Assembly (NCBI RefSeq): GCF_010731815.2 | Contig: NZ_AP022593.1 | Span: 2,232,001 to 2,296,000 of the forward strand | Direction: 5' to 3' | From: Mycolicibacterium arabiense | GTDB lineage: Bacteria; Actinomycetota; Actinomycetes; Mycobacteriales; Mycobacteriaceae | DNA: 64,000 nt | Shown: piece after piece, positions 27,796 to 36,773 of the stretch | How the letters are laid out: each line of letters opens with the position of its first letter | How positions within the stretch are numbered: position 1 is the stretch's first letter | The notes under the pieces: generated by a model | Told to the model about the DNA's origin: nothing | The model's input: the letters and a program-made list of their open reading frames with translations, nothing else | Database searches by the model: none | Translations under genes and position numbers: made by a program

Positions 27796-30044
27796 CCCTG
27801 CGCGGCAGCCAGTGCCTCGTTGAACGTCTTGCTGGGACGCATCACCGACGTGGTCTTCTCGGGGTCCGGGTAGTAGTAGCCGCCGATGTCGACGGCCTCA
27901 CCCTGGACCTCGTTGAGTTCGGCGACGATCGCCTCCTCGTTCTCGGCGAGGGTCTTGGCGAGCGCGGAGAAGTGCTCGGCCAGTTCCTTGTCGTCGGACT
28001 GCCCGGCGATCGCCTCGGCCCAGTACATCGCCAGGTAGAACTGGCTGCCCCGGTTGTCGAGTTCGCCGGTCTTGCGCGACGGGCTCTTGTTCTCCTCGAG
28101 CAGTCGTCCGGTCGCGGTGTCCAGCGTCTTGGCCAGGATCCGCGCCCGCTCGTTGTCGTGCTTGTTGCCGAGGTCCTCGAGGCTGACCGCGAGCGCGAGG
28201 AACTCGCCAAGCGAATCCCAGCGCAGGTGGTTCTCCTCGACCAGCTGGTGCACGTGCTTGGGCGCCGAGCCGCCGGCCCCCGTCTCGTACAGCCCGCCGC
28301 CCGCCATCAACGGCACGATCGAGAGCATCTTGGCACTGGTGCCCAGCTCCAGGATCGGGAAGAGGTCGGTGAGGTAGTCGCGCAGGATGTTGCCGGTCGC
28401 GGCGATGGTGTCCTGGCCACGGATCACGCGCTCGATCGTGTACCGCATGGCCCACACCTGCGGCATGATCTGGATCGTCAGACCCTCGGTGTCGTGGTCC
28501 TTCAGGTAGGTCTTCACCTTCTTGCGCAGCTCCGCCTCGTGCGGCCGCTCGGTATCGAGCCAGAACACCACAGGCATCCCGGACTCGCGGGCACGGGTGA
28601 CGGCGAGCTTGACCCAGTCCTGGATCGGCGCGTCCTTGACGATCGGCATGCGCCAGATGTCGCCGGCCTCGACGTTCTGGGTCAGCAGCACCTCACCGGT
28701 GTCGACGTCGACGATGTTGGCTACGCCGTCCTCGGCGATCTCGAACGTCTTGTCGTGGCTGCCGTACTCCTCGGCCTTCTGCGCCATCAGCCCGACGTTG
28801 GGGACGGTGCCCATCGTGGTCGGGTCGAACTGCCCGTGGGTCTTGCAGAAGTTGATGATCTCCTGGTAGATGCGGGAGAACGTGGACTCGGGGTTGACGG
28901 CCTTGGTGTCCTTGGTGCGGCCGTCGGCGCCGTACATCTTGCCGCCGAGACGGATCATCGCGGGCATCGAGGCGTCGACGATGACGTCGCTGGGCGAGTG
29001 GAAGTTCGAGATGCCCTTCGCCGAGTCGACCATCGCCAGCTCCGGCCGATGCTCGTGGCACGCGTGCAGGTCGCGGATGATCTCCTCGTGCTGCGACGCG
29101 GGCAGCGTCTCGATCTTGCTGTAGAGATCCGACAGGCCGTTGTTGACGTTGACGCCCAACTCGTCGAACAGCTTCTGGTGCTTGGCGAATGCGTCCTTGT
29201 AGAACACCTTCACCGCGTGCCCGAAGACGATCGGGTGCGACACCTTCATCATCGTCGCCTTCACGTGCAGCGAGAACATGACGCCGGTCTTGTAGGCGTC
29301 CTCCATCTGCTCCTCGTAGAAGTCGCAGAGGGCCTTCTTGCTCATGAACATGCTGTCGATGACGTCACCGTCGCCCAGCGCCACCTCGGGCTTCAAGACG
29401 ATGGTCTCGCCGGCCCCGCCGTCTTTGGGTGTGGTCTCGAGCACCATCTTGACCTTGCGGTCCTTGTCGATCGTCATCGACTTCTCGCCGTGGTAGAAGT
29501 CGCCGTGCTTCATGGTCGCCACGTGGGTGCGGGAGGCCTGCGACCACTCGCTCATGCTGTGCGGGTGCTTGCGGGCGAACTCCTTGACGGCCTTCGGCGC
29601 GCGACGGTCCGAGTTGCCTTCGCGAAGCACCGGATTGACCGCGCTGCCGAGACAGGACGCGTAGCGCTCCTTGATCGCCTTCTCTTCGTCGGTCTTGGGC
29701 TCGCCCGGGTAGTCCGGCAGGTCGTAACCCTTGGCCTTGAGTTCCTTGATGGCGGCGAGCAGCTGCGGAACCGAGGCGCTGATGTTCGGCAGCTTGATGA
29801 TGTTGGTCTCTGGGTCTTGGGTCAGGTCGCCGAGTTCGGCCAGGTTGTTCGGCACCCGCTGGTCCTCGGGGAGACGGTCGCTGAACTCGGCGAGTATGCG
29901 CGCGGCGACCGAGATGTCGCTCGTCTTCACGTCGATGCCGGCGGCCTCGGCGAAGGTTCGGATCACCGGAAGGAAGGCGTACGTCGCGAGCAGCGGCGCC
30001 TCGTCGGTGAGCGTGTAGATGATGCTCGGCTGCTTGTCACCCAT
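27792..30044 (-). CDS. icd2: Monomeric NADP-dependent isocitrate dehydrogenase
   Basis: A 750-residue monomeric-type IDH (M. tuberculosis Icd2 is 745 aa), converting isocitrate to 2-oxoglutarate in the TCA cycle with NADPH formation. Typical segments are [20 protein letters not shown] at the N-terminus, [21 protein letters not shown], and the C-terminal GGYYYPD. GGGAGA is six bases from ATG 30044, which I prefer to ATG 30050. Confidence 0.95.
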   Translation of the reverse strand: MGDKQPSIIYTLTDEAPLLATYAFLPVIRTFAEAAGIDVKTSDISVAARILAEFSDRLPEDQRVPNNLAELGDLTQDPETNIIKLPNISASVPQLLAAIKELKAKGYDLPDYPGEPKTDEEKAIKERYASCLGSAVNPVLREGNSDRRAPKAVKEFARKHPHSMSEWSQASRTHVATMKHGDFYHGEKSMTIDKDRKVKMVLETTPKDGGAGETIVLKPEVALGDGDVIDSMFMSKKALCDFYEEQMEDAYKTGVMFSLHVKATMMKVSHPIVFGHAVKVFYKDAFAKHQKLFDELGVNVNNGLSDLYSKIETLPASQHEEIIRDLHACHEHRPELAMVDSAKGISNFHSPSDVIVDASMPAMIRLGGKMYGADGRTKDTKAVNPESTFSRIYQEIINFCKTHGQFDPTTMGTVPNVGLMAQKAEEYGSHDKTFEIAEDGVANIVDVDTGEVLLTQNVEAGDIWRMPIVKDAPIQDWVKLAVTRARESGMPVVFWLDTERPHEAELRKKVKTYLKDHDTEGLTIQIMPQVWAMRYTIERVIRGQDTIAATGNILRDYLTDLFPILELGTSAKMLSIVPLMAGGGLYETGAGGSAPKHVHQLVEENHLRWDSLGEFLALAVSLEDLGNKHDNERARILAKTLDTATGRLLEENKSPSRKTGELDNRGSQFYLAMYWAEAIAGQSDDKELAEHFSALAKTLAENEEAIVAELNEVQGEAVDIGGYYYPDPEKTTSVMRPSKTFNEALAAAQG

Positions 30045-30204
30045 GGTCATTCTCCCGGCGTCCAGTCGGTGGTCTCGTGCAGTCCGCGACCCTCGGAATC
30101 GCGTCGAATACGAACCTACGCGTTCGTCACCGATGGGTCAGAGGCTCCCCCGGTGGCCGAGAACCCGCTGGCACCACCGCGAGGTCGTGAGCTACGCTTA
30201 TCAG

Positions 30205-30343
30205 CGGTCATGAGTGCCAGCGTCAAGCCCCGGCTCGCTGGCCGGCAACCCTCCAACCGCGGTGGGGTGCCCCGGGTGATTGACCAGGTTGGGTAGCCGT
30301 CTGCGAAGAGCATGACAGTCGGCCACACGGCAAGCGCGGGTCC
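30205..30343 (+). ncRNA. SAM-IV riboswitch
   Basis: The leader of metY contains the SAM-IV core: GGTCATGAGTGCCAGCG (30206 on), CCGGCAACCCTCC, GGTGGGGTGCCCCGGGTGAT, ACCAGGTTGGGTAGCC and GGCAAGCGCGGGTCC near 30329-30343. This class is known from mycobacteria and other actinomycetes upstream of methionine genes and turns them off when S-adenosylmethionine is plentiful. Boundaries are approximate. About 125 bases separate it from the metY ATG. Confidence 0.92.
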
Positions 30344-30470
30344 GCATCCACGGGCCCCGAAGACAGGGACACCTGGAGGCCCATCATGTGTCGTCATTCG
30401 TAGACCCCTCGTGCGCGCTTCTGCTGCGCTGACTCTTGATTCGACTCCCCTCACGTAGGAGCAGACCGAC

Positions 30471-31808
30471 ATGTCCACACCCGAAGAAGACCCCACTGTT
30501 TCTTGGTCGTTCGAGACCAAGCAGGTACACGCCGGCCAGACCCCCGACATCGCGACAAACGCACGCGCCCTGCCGATCTACCAGACCACGTCGTACACCT
30601 TCGACGACACCGCGCACGCCGCGGCGCTGTTCGGCCTCGAGGTCCCCGGCAACATCTACACCCGCATCGGCAACCCCACCACCGACGTCGTCGAGCAGCG
30701 CATCGCCGCACTCGAAGGCGGTGTCGCAGCACTGTTCCTGTCGTCCGGGCAGGCCGCCGAGACCTTCGCCATCCTGAACCTCGCAGCCACCGGCGACCAC
30801 ATCGTGTCGAGCCCGCGGCTCTACGGCGGCACCTACAACCTGTTCCACTACTCGCTGCCCAAGCTCGGCATCGAGGTCAGCTTCGTCGAGGATCCCGACG
30901 ACCTCGAGTCATGGCGTGCCGCGGTCCGGCCGAATACCAAGGCGTTCTTCGCCGAGACCATCTCGAACCCGCAGATCGACGTCCTCGACATCCCCGGCGT
31001 CGCGGGTGTGGCGCACGACAGCGGCGTTCCGCTGATCGTCGACAACACCATCGCCACGCCGTATCTCATCCAGCCGCTCGCGCTCGGCGCCGACATCGTG
31101 GTGCATTCGGCGACCAAGTACCTCGGCGGCCACGGCTCCGCGATCGCGGGCGTGATCGTCGACGGAGGCGCGTTCGACTGGACCCAGGGCAGGCATCCCG
31201 GCTTCACGACGCCGGACCCCAGCTACCACGGCGTAGTGTTCGCCGAACTCGGTCCGCCCGCCTACGCGCTCAAGGCCCGCGTGCAACTGCTGCGCGACTT
31301 CGGCTCGTCGGCCGCACCGTTCAACGCCTTCCTGATCGCCCAGGGCCTCGAGACGCTGAGCCTGCGGATGGAGCGTCACGTCGCCAACGCGCAGCGGGTC
31401 GCCGAGTTCCTCGCCGAGCGCGACGACGTCGTGTCGGTGAACTACGCCGGGCTGCCCTCGTCACCGTGGTACGAGCTGGGCCGCAAGATCGCCCCCAAGG
31501 GCACCGGCGCGGTGCTCGCCTTCGAGCTGGGCGGCGGGGTCGAGGCGGGCAAGGCATTCGTAAACGCGCTGAGCCTGCACAGCCACGTCGCCAACATCGG
31601 CGACGTCCGCTCGCTGGTCATCCATCCCGCATCGACCACGCACGCGCAGCTCTCCCCCGAGGAGCAGATCGCGACGGGCGTGACGCCCGGGTTGGTGCGG
31701 CTCGCCGTCGGCATCGAAGGGATCGACGACATCCTCGCCGACCTCGAGCAGGGGTTCGCCGCCGCGAAGGTGTTCGGGGGCGCGTCGAGCACGGTGGCAT
31801 CGGTGTGA
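30471..31808 (+). CDS. metY: O-acetylhomoserine sulfhydrylase
   Basis: A 445-residue PLP enzyme of the Cys/Met-metabolism family. It makes homocysteine from O-acetylhomoserine and sulfide. The PLP Lys lies in [18 protein letters not shown]; the substrate region [20 protein letters not shown] and [11 protein letters not shown] are typical. TAGGAG precedes ATG 30471. The SAM-IV riboswitch lies upstream, and the stop overlaps the metX start (GTGA), giving a coupled metY-metX unit like Rv3340-Rv3341. Confidence 0.95.
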   Translation: MSTPEEDPTVSWSFETKQVHAGQTPDIATNARALPIYQTTSYTFDDTAHAAALFGLEVPGNIYTRIGNPTTDVVEQRIAALEGGVAALFLSSGQAAETFAILNLAATGDHIVSSPRLYGGTYNLFHYSLPKLGIEVSFVEDPDDLESWRAAVRPNTKAFFAETISNPQIDVLDIPGVAGVAHDSGVPLIVDNTIATPYLIQPLALGADIVVHSATKYLGGHGSAIAGVIVDGGAFDWTQGRHPGFTTPDPSYHGVVFAELGPPAYALKARVQLLRDFGSSAAPFNAFLIAQGLETLSLRMERHVANAQRVAEFLAERDDVVSVNYAGLPSSPWYELGRKIAPKGTGAVLAFELGGGVEAGKAFVNALSLHSHVANIGDVRSLVIHPASTTHAQLSPEEQIATGVTPGLVRLAVGIEGIDDILADLEQGFAAAKVFGGASSTVASV

Positions 31809-32950
31809 CACTTCTCGACGAGAGCCGGGCGCTCGTGACCGGCGACCTGCCCGCGGAAGCCGAGATCGGCGTGGTCGACATCGGCGCGCTGACCCTGGAG
31901 AGCGGCGTCGTCCTCGACGACGTGTCCATTGCCGTGCAGAGGTGGGGCGAGTTGTCGCCCGAACGCGACAACGTCGTCATGGTGCTGCATGCGCTCACCG
32001 GCGACTCGCACGTGACCGGGCCCGCCGGTCCCGACCATCCCACCCCGGGCTGGTGGGACGGCGTCGCCGGGCCGGGCGCACCGATCGACACCGACCGGTG
32101 GTGCGCGGTCTCGACCAACGTGCTGGGCGGCTGCCGCGGCTCGACCGGGCCGAGTTCCATTGCGCCCGACGGCAAGCCGTGGGGGTCGAGGTTCCCCGCG
32201 ATCACCGTGCGCGACCAGGTGCAGGCCGACATCGCCGCGTTGGCGGCGCTGGGCATCACCCGCGTGGCCGCAGTCGTAGGAGGATCGATGGGCGGTGCCC
32301 GCGCCCTCGAATGGATCGTGGGTCATCCCGAAACCGTCGGCGCCGCACTGATCCTCGCCGTCGGGGCACGAGCGACGGCCGACCAGATCGGCACGCAGAG
32401 CAGCCAGGTCTCGGCCATCAAGGCCGACCCTGACTGGCAGGGCGGCGACTATCACGGCACGGGACGGGCGCCCTACACCGGCATGGACATCGCCCGGCGC
32501 TTCGCACACCTCACCTACCGCGGCGAGGAAGAACTCGACGAACGGTTCCGCAACGACGGACAGGTCGGCGAGAACCCCACCGAGGGCGGACGCTACGCCG
32601 TGCAGAGCTATCTCGAGTATCAGGGCGGCAAGCTCGCCGCACGCTTCGACCCGGGCACCTACGTCGCGCTGTCGGATGCATTGAGCAGCCACGACGTCGG
32701 GCGCGGCCGGGGTGGGGTCGACACTGCGCTCGCCGGCTGCGACGTGCCCGTCGTCGTCGGCGGCATCACCACCGACCGGCTGTATCCCATTCGCCTGCAA
32801 CGGGAACTGGCCGACCTGCTGCCTGGATGCGCAGAACTCAACGTCGTCGAGTCGGAGTTCGGGCACGACGGCTTCCTGGTCGAGACCGAACAGGTCGGCA
32901 AGCTCATCCGGCGGACGCTGGAGCTGGCATCGGGGACGACGCAGAAGTGA
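31805..32950 (+). CDS. metX: Homoserine O-acetyltransferase
   Basis: A 381-residue alpha/beta-hydrolase-fold acetyltransferase forming O-acetylhomoserine from homoserine and acetyl-CoA. The nucleophile Ser is in [14 protein letters not shown], the Asp follows [13 protein letters not shown], and the His is in [10 protein letters not shown]. The GTG start at 31805 overlaps the metY stop, and its own stop overlaps the next GTG (32947). It is regulated with metY by the SAM-IV element. Confidence 0.95.
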   Translation: MTLLDESRALVTGDLPAEAEIGVVDIGALTLESGVVLDDVSIAVQRWGELSPERDNVVMVLHALTGDSHVTGPAGPDHPTPGWWDGVAGPGAPIDTDRWCAVSTNVLGGCRGSTGPSSIAPDGKPWGSRFPAITVRDQVQADIAALAALGITRVAAVVGGSMGGARALEWIVGHPETVGAALILAVGARATADQIGTQSSQVSAIKADPDWQGGDYHGTGRAPYTGMDIARRFAHLTYRGEEELDERFRNDGQVGENPTEGGRYAVQSYLEYQGGKLAARFDPGTYVALSDALSSHDVGRGRGGVDTALAGCDVPVVVGGITTDRLYPIRLQRELADLLPGCAELNVVESEFGHDGFLVETEQVGKLIRRTLELASGTTQK

Positions 32951-33672
32951 CCGAGTCCCAGGAACGGTCGCTGTCCTTCGGATCGGCGGCCGCTGCATAC
33001 GAGCGGGGCAGGCCGTCGTACCCGCCGGAGGCCATCGACTGGCTGCTGCCGTCCACCGCGCGCCACGTGCTCGACCTCGGCGCGGGCACCGGCAAGCTGA
33101 CCGTGCGACTCGTCGAGCGTGGCCTCGACGTCACCGCCGTCGACCCGATCCCGGAGATGCTCGAGGTGCTCAGCTCGTCGCTGCCGGACACCCCCGCGCT
33201 GCTGGGCACGGCCGAGGAGATTCCGCTGCCCGACGACAGCGTCGACGCCGTGCTGGTGGCGCAGGCGTGGCACTGGTTCGACCGGGACCGGGCCAGCGCC
33301 GAGATCGCCCGCGTGCTGCGGCCCGGCGGGACCCTGGGCCTGGTGTGGAACACCCGCGACGAACGACTGGGCTGGGTCAGAGATCTGGGGCGCATCATCG
33401 GTCACGACGACCCGTCAAAGGACGACGTCACGTTGCCCCCGCTCTTCACCGGGCTGGAGCGTCGCCACTTCGAATGGACGAGTTACCTGACGCCGCAAGC
33501 CCTCATCGATCTGGTGGCCTCGCGCAGCTACTGCATCACCTCGCCCGACGAAGTACGCACGCGCACACTGGGACGCGTCCGCGAACTACTGGCCACTCAC
33601 CCCGCACTGGTGAACACGACCGGCCTTGCGCTGCCCTACGTGACGGTAGGCCTGCGCGCGACGCTCGCCTGA
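32947..33672 (+). CDS. Class I SAM-dependent methyltransferase (Rv3342-like)
   Basis: A 241-residue methyltransferase. Motif I is [12 protein letters not shown], the acidic motif II is [11 protein letters not shown], and the post-I region is [20 protein letters not shown], typical of UbiE/COQ5-type methyltransferase_11 enzymes. The GTG start overlaps the metX stop, so it belongs to the riboswitch-controlled unit, as in M. tuberculosis (Rv3342). The substrate is unknown. Co-control by SAM fits a SAM-consuming enzyme. Confidence 0.88.
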   Translation: MTESQERSLSFGSAAAAYERGRPSYPPEAIDWLLPSTARHVLDLGAGTGKLTVRLVERGLDVTAVDPIPEMLEVLSSSLPDTPALLGTAEEIPLPDDSVDAVLVAQAWHWFDRDRASAEIARVLRPGGTLGLVWNTRDERLGWVRDLGRIIGHDDPSKDDVTLPPLFTGLERRHFEWTSYLTPQALIDLVASRSYCITSPDEVRTRTLGRVRELLATHPALVNTTGLALPYVTVGLRATLA

Positions 33673-33674
33673 AA

Positions 33675-33968
33675 CTAGCTGGTGCCCAACGGGTCGATGG
33701 TCCAGGCGATGTAGAGCATCGCCGCACTGACCGACGCGGTGGTCGCGAAGTCGATCATCCGCGACCGCACCACCAGCAGCCCGGCCCGGTCCTCCGACAA
33801 CGCCAGGCGCATCACCGCGGCCACCCCGACGCCGATCGCCATGACGAGTGCCCCGCGCCGCCAGTAGCCCGCGATCACCAAACCGAACGCCGCGACGAAG
33901 AACAGCCCGACGACCAGGATGGGCCACTGGCCGGCGAACACCTTGCGGGCGAACTCCCTGGGTGTCAA
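33675..33968 (-). CDS. DUF3017 small membrane protein
   Basis: A 97-residue protein with three hydrophobic segments ([38 protein letters not shown], and a C-terminal one). The start is TTG 33968, overlapping the folD stop (TTGA at 33965-33968), so it is translated in coupling with folD. An equivalent follows folD in M. tuberculosis (Rv3355c). Function unknown. Confidence 0.82.
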   Translation of the reverse strand: MTPREFARKVFAGQWPILVVGLFFVAAFGLVIAGYWRRGALVMAIGVGVAAVMRLALSEDRAGLLVVRSRMIDFATTASVSAAMLYIAWTIDPLGTS

Positions 33969-34828
33969 CGCACTTTCGCCTCGTCGGCTTCGACGACGTT
34001 CGTCAGCAGGAATGCCCGCGTCAGCGGGCCGACGCCACCGGGGTTCGGCGACACGTGGCCCGCGACGTCCCACACGTCGGGCGCCACGTCGCCGACGAGC
34101 TTGCCCGCATCGTCGCGACTGACCCCGACGTCGACCACGGCGGCTCCCCGCTTGACCATCTCGGCGGTGACCATGTGCGGGACGCCCGCGGCCGCGATGA
34201 CGATGTCCGCCTCCCGGGTGAGCTGCGGCAGGTGCCGAGTTGCGGTGTGGCACAACGTCACCGTCGCGTTCTCCGACCGACGGGTGAGCAGCAGACCCAT
34301 CGGCCTGCCCACCGTCACGCCGCGCCCGATCACGACCACGTGCGCACCGGCGATCTCGACCTCGTAGCGCCGCAGCAGGTGGACGATGCCCCGCGGCGTG
34401 CACGGCAGCGCGGCCGGCTCGTTGAGCACGAGCCGGCCGAGGTTGGTCGGGTGCAGCCCGTCGGCGTCCTTGGCCGGATCGATGCGCTCCAGCGCGGCGT
34501 TCTCGTCGAGGTGCTTCGGCAGCGGCAACTGCACGATGTAACCGGTGCACTCGGGGTTGGCGTTCAGTTCGTCGATGGTCTCTTCGAGCGTCGCCTGGCT
34601 GATGTCGGCGGGCAGGTCGCGACGGATCGACGTGATGCCGACCTTCGCGCAGTCCGCGTGCTTGCCCCGGACGTAGGCGTGCGAGCCGGGGTCGTCGCCG
34701 ACCAGCACCGTTCCCAGACCCGGCGTGCGTCCGGCGGCGCTCAGAGCCGCCACCCGCTCCTTCAGGTCGGTGAAGATCTCGTCGCGCGTGGCCTTGCCGT
34801 CCAAAGTGATCGCTCCCACGGTGTTCAT
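33965..34828 (-). CDS. folD: Bifunctional methylenetetrahydrofolate dehydrogenase/cyclohydrolase
   Basis: A 287-residue FolD, interconverting methylene-, methenyl- and formyl-tetrahydrofolate with NADP. Signature segments are [19 protein letters not shown] (catalytic Lys), [41 protein letters not shown] (dinucleotide loop) and [14 protein letters not shown]. Nearly identical in plan to Rv3356c. ATG 34828 has GGGAG upstream; GTG 34819 is an alternative. Only 18 bases separate it from the divergent oxidoreductase start. Confidence 0.96.
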   Translation of the reverse strand: MNTVGAITLDGKATRDEIFTDLKERVAALSAAGRTPGLGTVLVGDDPGSHAYVRGKHADCAKVGITSIRRDLPADISQATLEETIDELNANPECTGYIVQLPLPKHLDENAALERIDPAKDADGLHPTNLGRLVLNEPAALPCTPRGIVHLLRRYEVEIAGAHVVVIGRGVTVGRPMGLLLTRRSENATVTLCHTATRHLPQLTREADIVIAAAGVPHMVTAEMVKRGAAVVDVGVSRDDAGKLVGDVAPDVWDVAGHVSPNPGGVGPLTRAFLLTNVVEADEAKVR

Positions 34829-34846
34829 TGTGGCAGGCTCCCGAGA

Positions 34847-36046
34847 ATGGACAGTCAGCCCAATGTGTCCACCGACGTCTTCAGCCCCGCCCGACTGGGG
34901 CCCATCACTCTGCGCAACCGGATCATCAAGGCCGCGACGTTCGAGGCGGCTACCCCCCACGCGCTCGTCACCGACGACCTGATCACCTACCACCGCCTTC
35001 CCGCCGCAGGCGGAATCGGCATGACGACCGTCGCCTACCTCGCCGTTTCACCCGGCGGCCGGACCGACGGCGCACAGATCTACTGGCGTCCCGAGGCCAT
35101 CGCTGGGCTACGACGGCTCACCGACGCCATCCACGCCGAGGGTGCGGCCATTAGCGCACAGATCGGTCACGCGGGACCCGTCGCCAACGCCAAGTCGAAT
35201 AAGGCAAGGGCGCTCGCGCCGGTGCGCTTCTTCAACCCGATCGGGATGCGGTTCGCCAAGGCAGCCAGCCGGCAGGACATCTCCGACGTCATCGCCGCGC
35301 ACGCGCACGCCGCCCGGTACGCCGTCGACGCCGGTTTCGACGCCGTCGAGGTCCACCTCGGGCACAACTACTTCGCGAGTTCGTTCCTGAGCCCACTGAT
35401 CAACCGCCGCGACGACGAGTTCGGCGGCTCCCTGGAAAACCGCGCCAAGGTGGCGCGCGGCGTGGTGCGGGCGGTACGCGACGCGGTCGGCGGCCAGATC
35501 GCGATCACCGCGAAGCTCACCATGACCGACGGCGTGCGGGGCGGCATCCCGCTGGAGGAGTCGCTGCAGACCGCCAAGTGGCTCGAGGACGACGGTGGCC
35601 TCGACGCACTCGAACTGACCGCGGGCAGTTCACTGGTCAACCCGATGTACCTCTTCCGCGGCGACGCACCGATCAAGGAGTTCGCGGGCGCCTTCAAGCC
35701 GCCGCTGCGCTGGGGCATCCGGATGACGGGCAAGAAGTTCCTCCGCGAATACCCCTACCGGGAGGCGTTCCTGCTCCGCGACGCCAAGCAGTTCCGCGCC
35801 GAGCTGAAGCTGCCGCTGATCCTGCTCGGCGGCATCACCAATCGCGAGACGATGGACCTCGCGATGGCCGAGGGCTTCGACTTCGTCGCGATGGGCAGGG
35901 CCCTGCTCGCCGAGCCCGACCTGATCAACCGCATCAAGGCCGACGGCGACGCCCACACCGTGAAGTCGGCGTGCACCCACTGCAACAAGTGCATGGCGAC
36001 GATCTACAGCCACACCCACTGCGTCGTCACCGGAGCACCGGGCTAA
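34847..36046 (+). CDS. NADH:flavin oxidoreductase (old yellow enzyme family, Rv3359-like) with Cys cluster
   Basis: A 399-residue TIM-barrel flavoprotein. FMN-site and family motifs are [45 protein letters not shown] and [14 protein letters not shown]. The C-terminus carries Cys376-x2-Cys379-x2-Cys382 and Cys392, reminiscent of the [4Fe-4S] site of dienoyl-CoA-reductase and trimethylamine-dehydrogenase-like enzymes, yet the second NAD(P)/FAD domain of those enzymes is absent. The size and sequence fit M. tuberculosis Rv3359. The substrate is unknown. The last four bases overlap the convergent gene. Confidence 0.88.
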   Translation: MDSQPNVSTDVFSPARLGPITLRNRIIKAATFEAATPHALVTDDLITYHRLPAAGGIGMTTVAYLAVSPGGRTDGAQIYWRPEAIAGLRRLTDAIHAEGAAISAQIGHAGPVANAKSNKARALAPVRFFNPIGMRFAKAASRQDISDVIAAHAHAARYAVDAGFDAVEVHLGHNYFASSFLSPLINRRDDEFGGSLENRAKVARGVVRAVRDAVGGQIAITAKLTMTDGVRGGIPLEESLQTAKWLEDDGGLDALELTAGSSLVNPMYLFRGDAPIKEFAGAFKPPLRWGIRMTGKKFLREYPYREAFLLRDAKQFRAELKLPLILLGGITNRETMDLAMAEGFDFVAMGRALLAEPDLINRIKADGDAHTVKSACTHCNKCMATIYSHTHCVVTGAPG

Positions 36047-36519
36047 CCGCCGCCGGACGTCTTGGAGATCGGCGCCGACTCCGGCACGCGGCGGTCCTCG
36101 AACTGCAGCATCCGCTCGTCGCGGACGATCCGCATGCCCGCGGTGAGCAGCAACTTGTTCGGCGAGACGGTGTAGTCCACGCCATCACCGCGAACCCCGA
36201 AGCACCCGTTGGCCAGCTCGGTGGCAGGCAGTCGAAGCGGCGCGCGGTCGCGGATGCGCATCCCCCGGTACTCGAACCCGCCGCGCGGGTTGGAGCAGAT
36301 CACGATCAGGGACAGCGGCGTGCGCCCCAGCGCGGCAGTCTTCATCGGCCCGTCGCAGCGCGCCGTGGTGCCGACGAAGCCCCTGGCATCGGTCGGCCGG
36401 TCACCCGGTGCGGCCAGCGCGGCAGGCAAAGACGTACCCGTAGCCACGGAGCCGAAGCCGGCAGCCCCGAGGAGCACCGCCGCAATCGCCGCACGGGTCA
36501 CGGCCGCCAAGTTCGCCAT
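36043..36519 (-). CDS. Secreted protein of unknown function
   Basis: A 158-residue exported protein. The signal peptide (residues 1-37) ends SLPAALAAP-GD. The mature part has three Cys residues (in TTARCDGPM, IVICSNPRG and NGCFGVRG) and no domain I can name. Convergent stops overlap with the upstream oxidoreductase (CTAA at 36043-36046). Not recognised beyond being a mycobacterium-like exported protein. Confidence 0.65.
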   Translation of the reverse strand: MANLAAVTRAAIAAVLLGAAGFGSVATGTSLPAALAAPGDRPTDARGFVGTTARCDGPMKTAALGRTPLSLIVICSNPRGGFEYRGMRIRDRAPLRLPATELANGCFGVRGDGVDYTVSPNKLLLTAGMRIVRDERMLQFEDRRVPESAPISKTSGGG

Positions 36520-36773
36520 GCGTCAACGACACCACGTCGTGCCTGCACATGGTTGGTTATGCGCCGTACCAAGACCTAATCGTCACGCGGTCGCAACCAA
36601 TGTGGGCACGCCACCGGTCATGATCGACCCCACCGACCGGTGAATCGTTTGCTTCGCAACCAGTTGGCAGCCGGCCGTGCCGCCACAGGGGGCCCGCCGA
36701 GGCCGCGACCCGCCGCCGACACCGCCTCGTGGGCCGGCCTCGCAGCGCACCCATGCCGTTAGAGTCGTAGCCG
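36520..36773 (+). promoter_or_regulatory. Divergent intergenic region with -10 box TAGAGT at 36760-36765
   Basis: 254 bases without a gene. TAGAGT ends 9 bases before ATG 36774, suggesting a leaderless mRNA for the exporter. No clear -35 is seen. CCACCGGTC and GACCGGTGA around 36612-36645 form a loose inverted repeat. Confidence 0.5.

Noticed and set aside
27021..30296. A 1091-codon open frame running across the hydrolase and antisense to icd2
   Set aside because: It overlaps two well-supported genes, shows no known motif and has shadow-frame composition.
30051..30470. A small leader peptide gene before metY
   Set aside because: The region is accounted for by the SAM-IV riboswitch; short open frames there lack ribosome sites.
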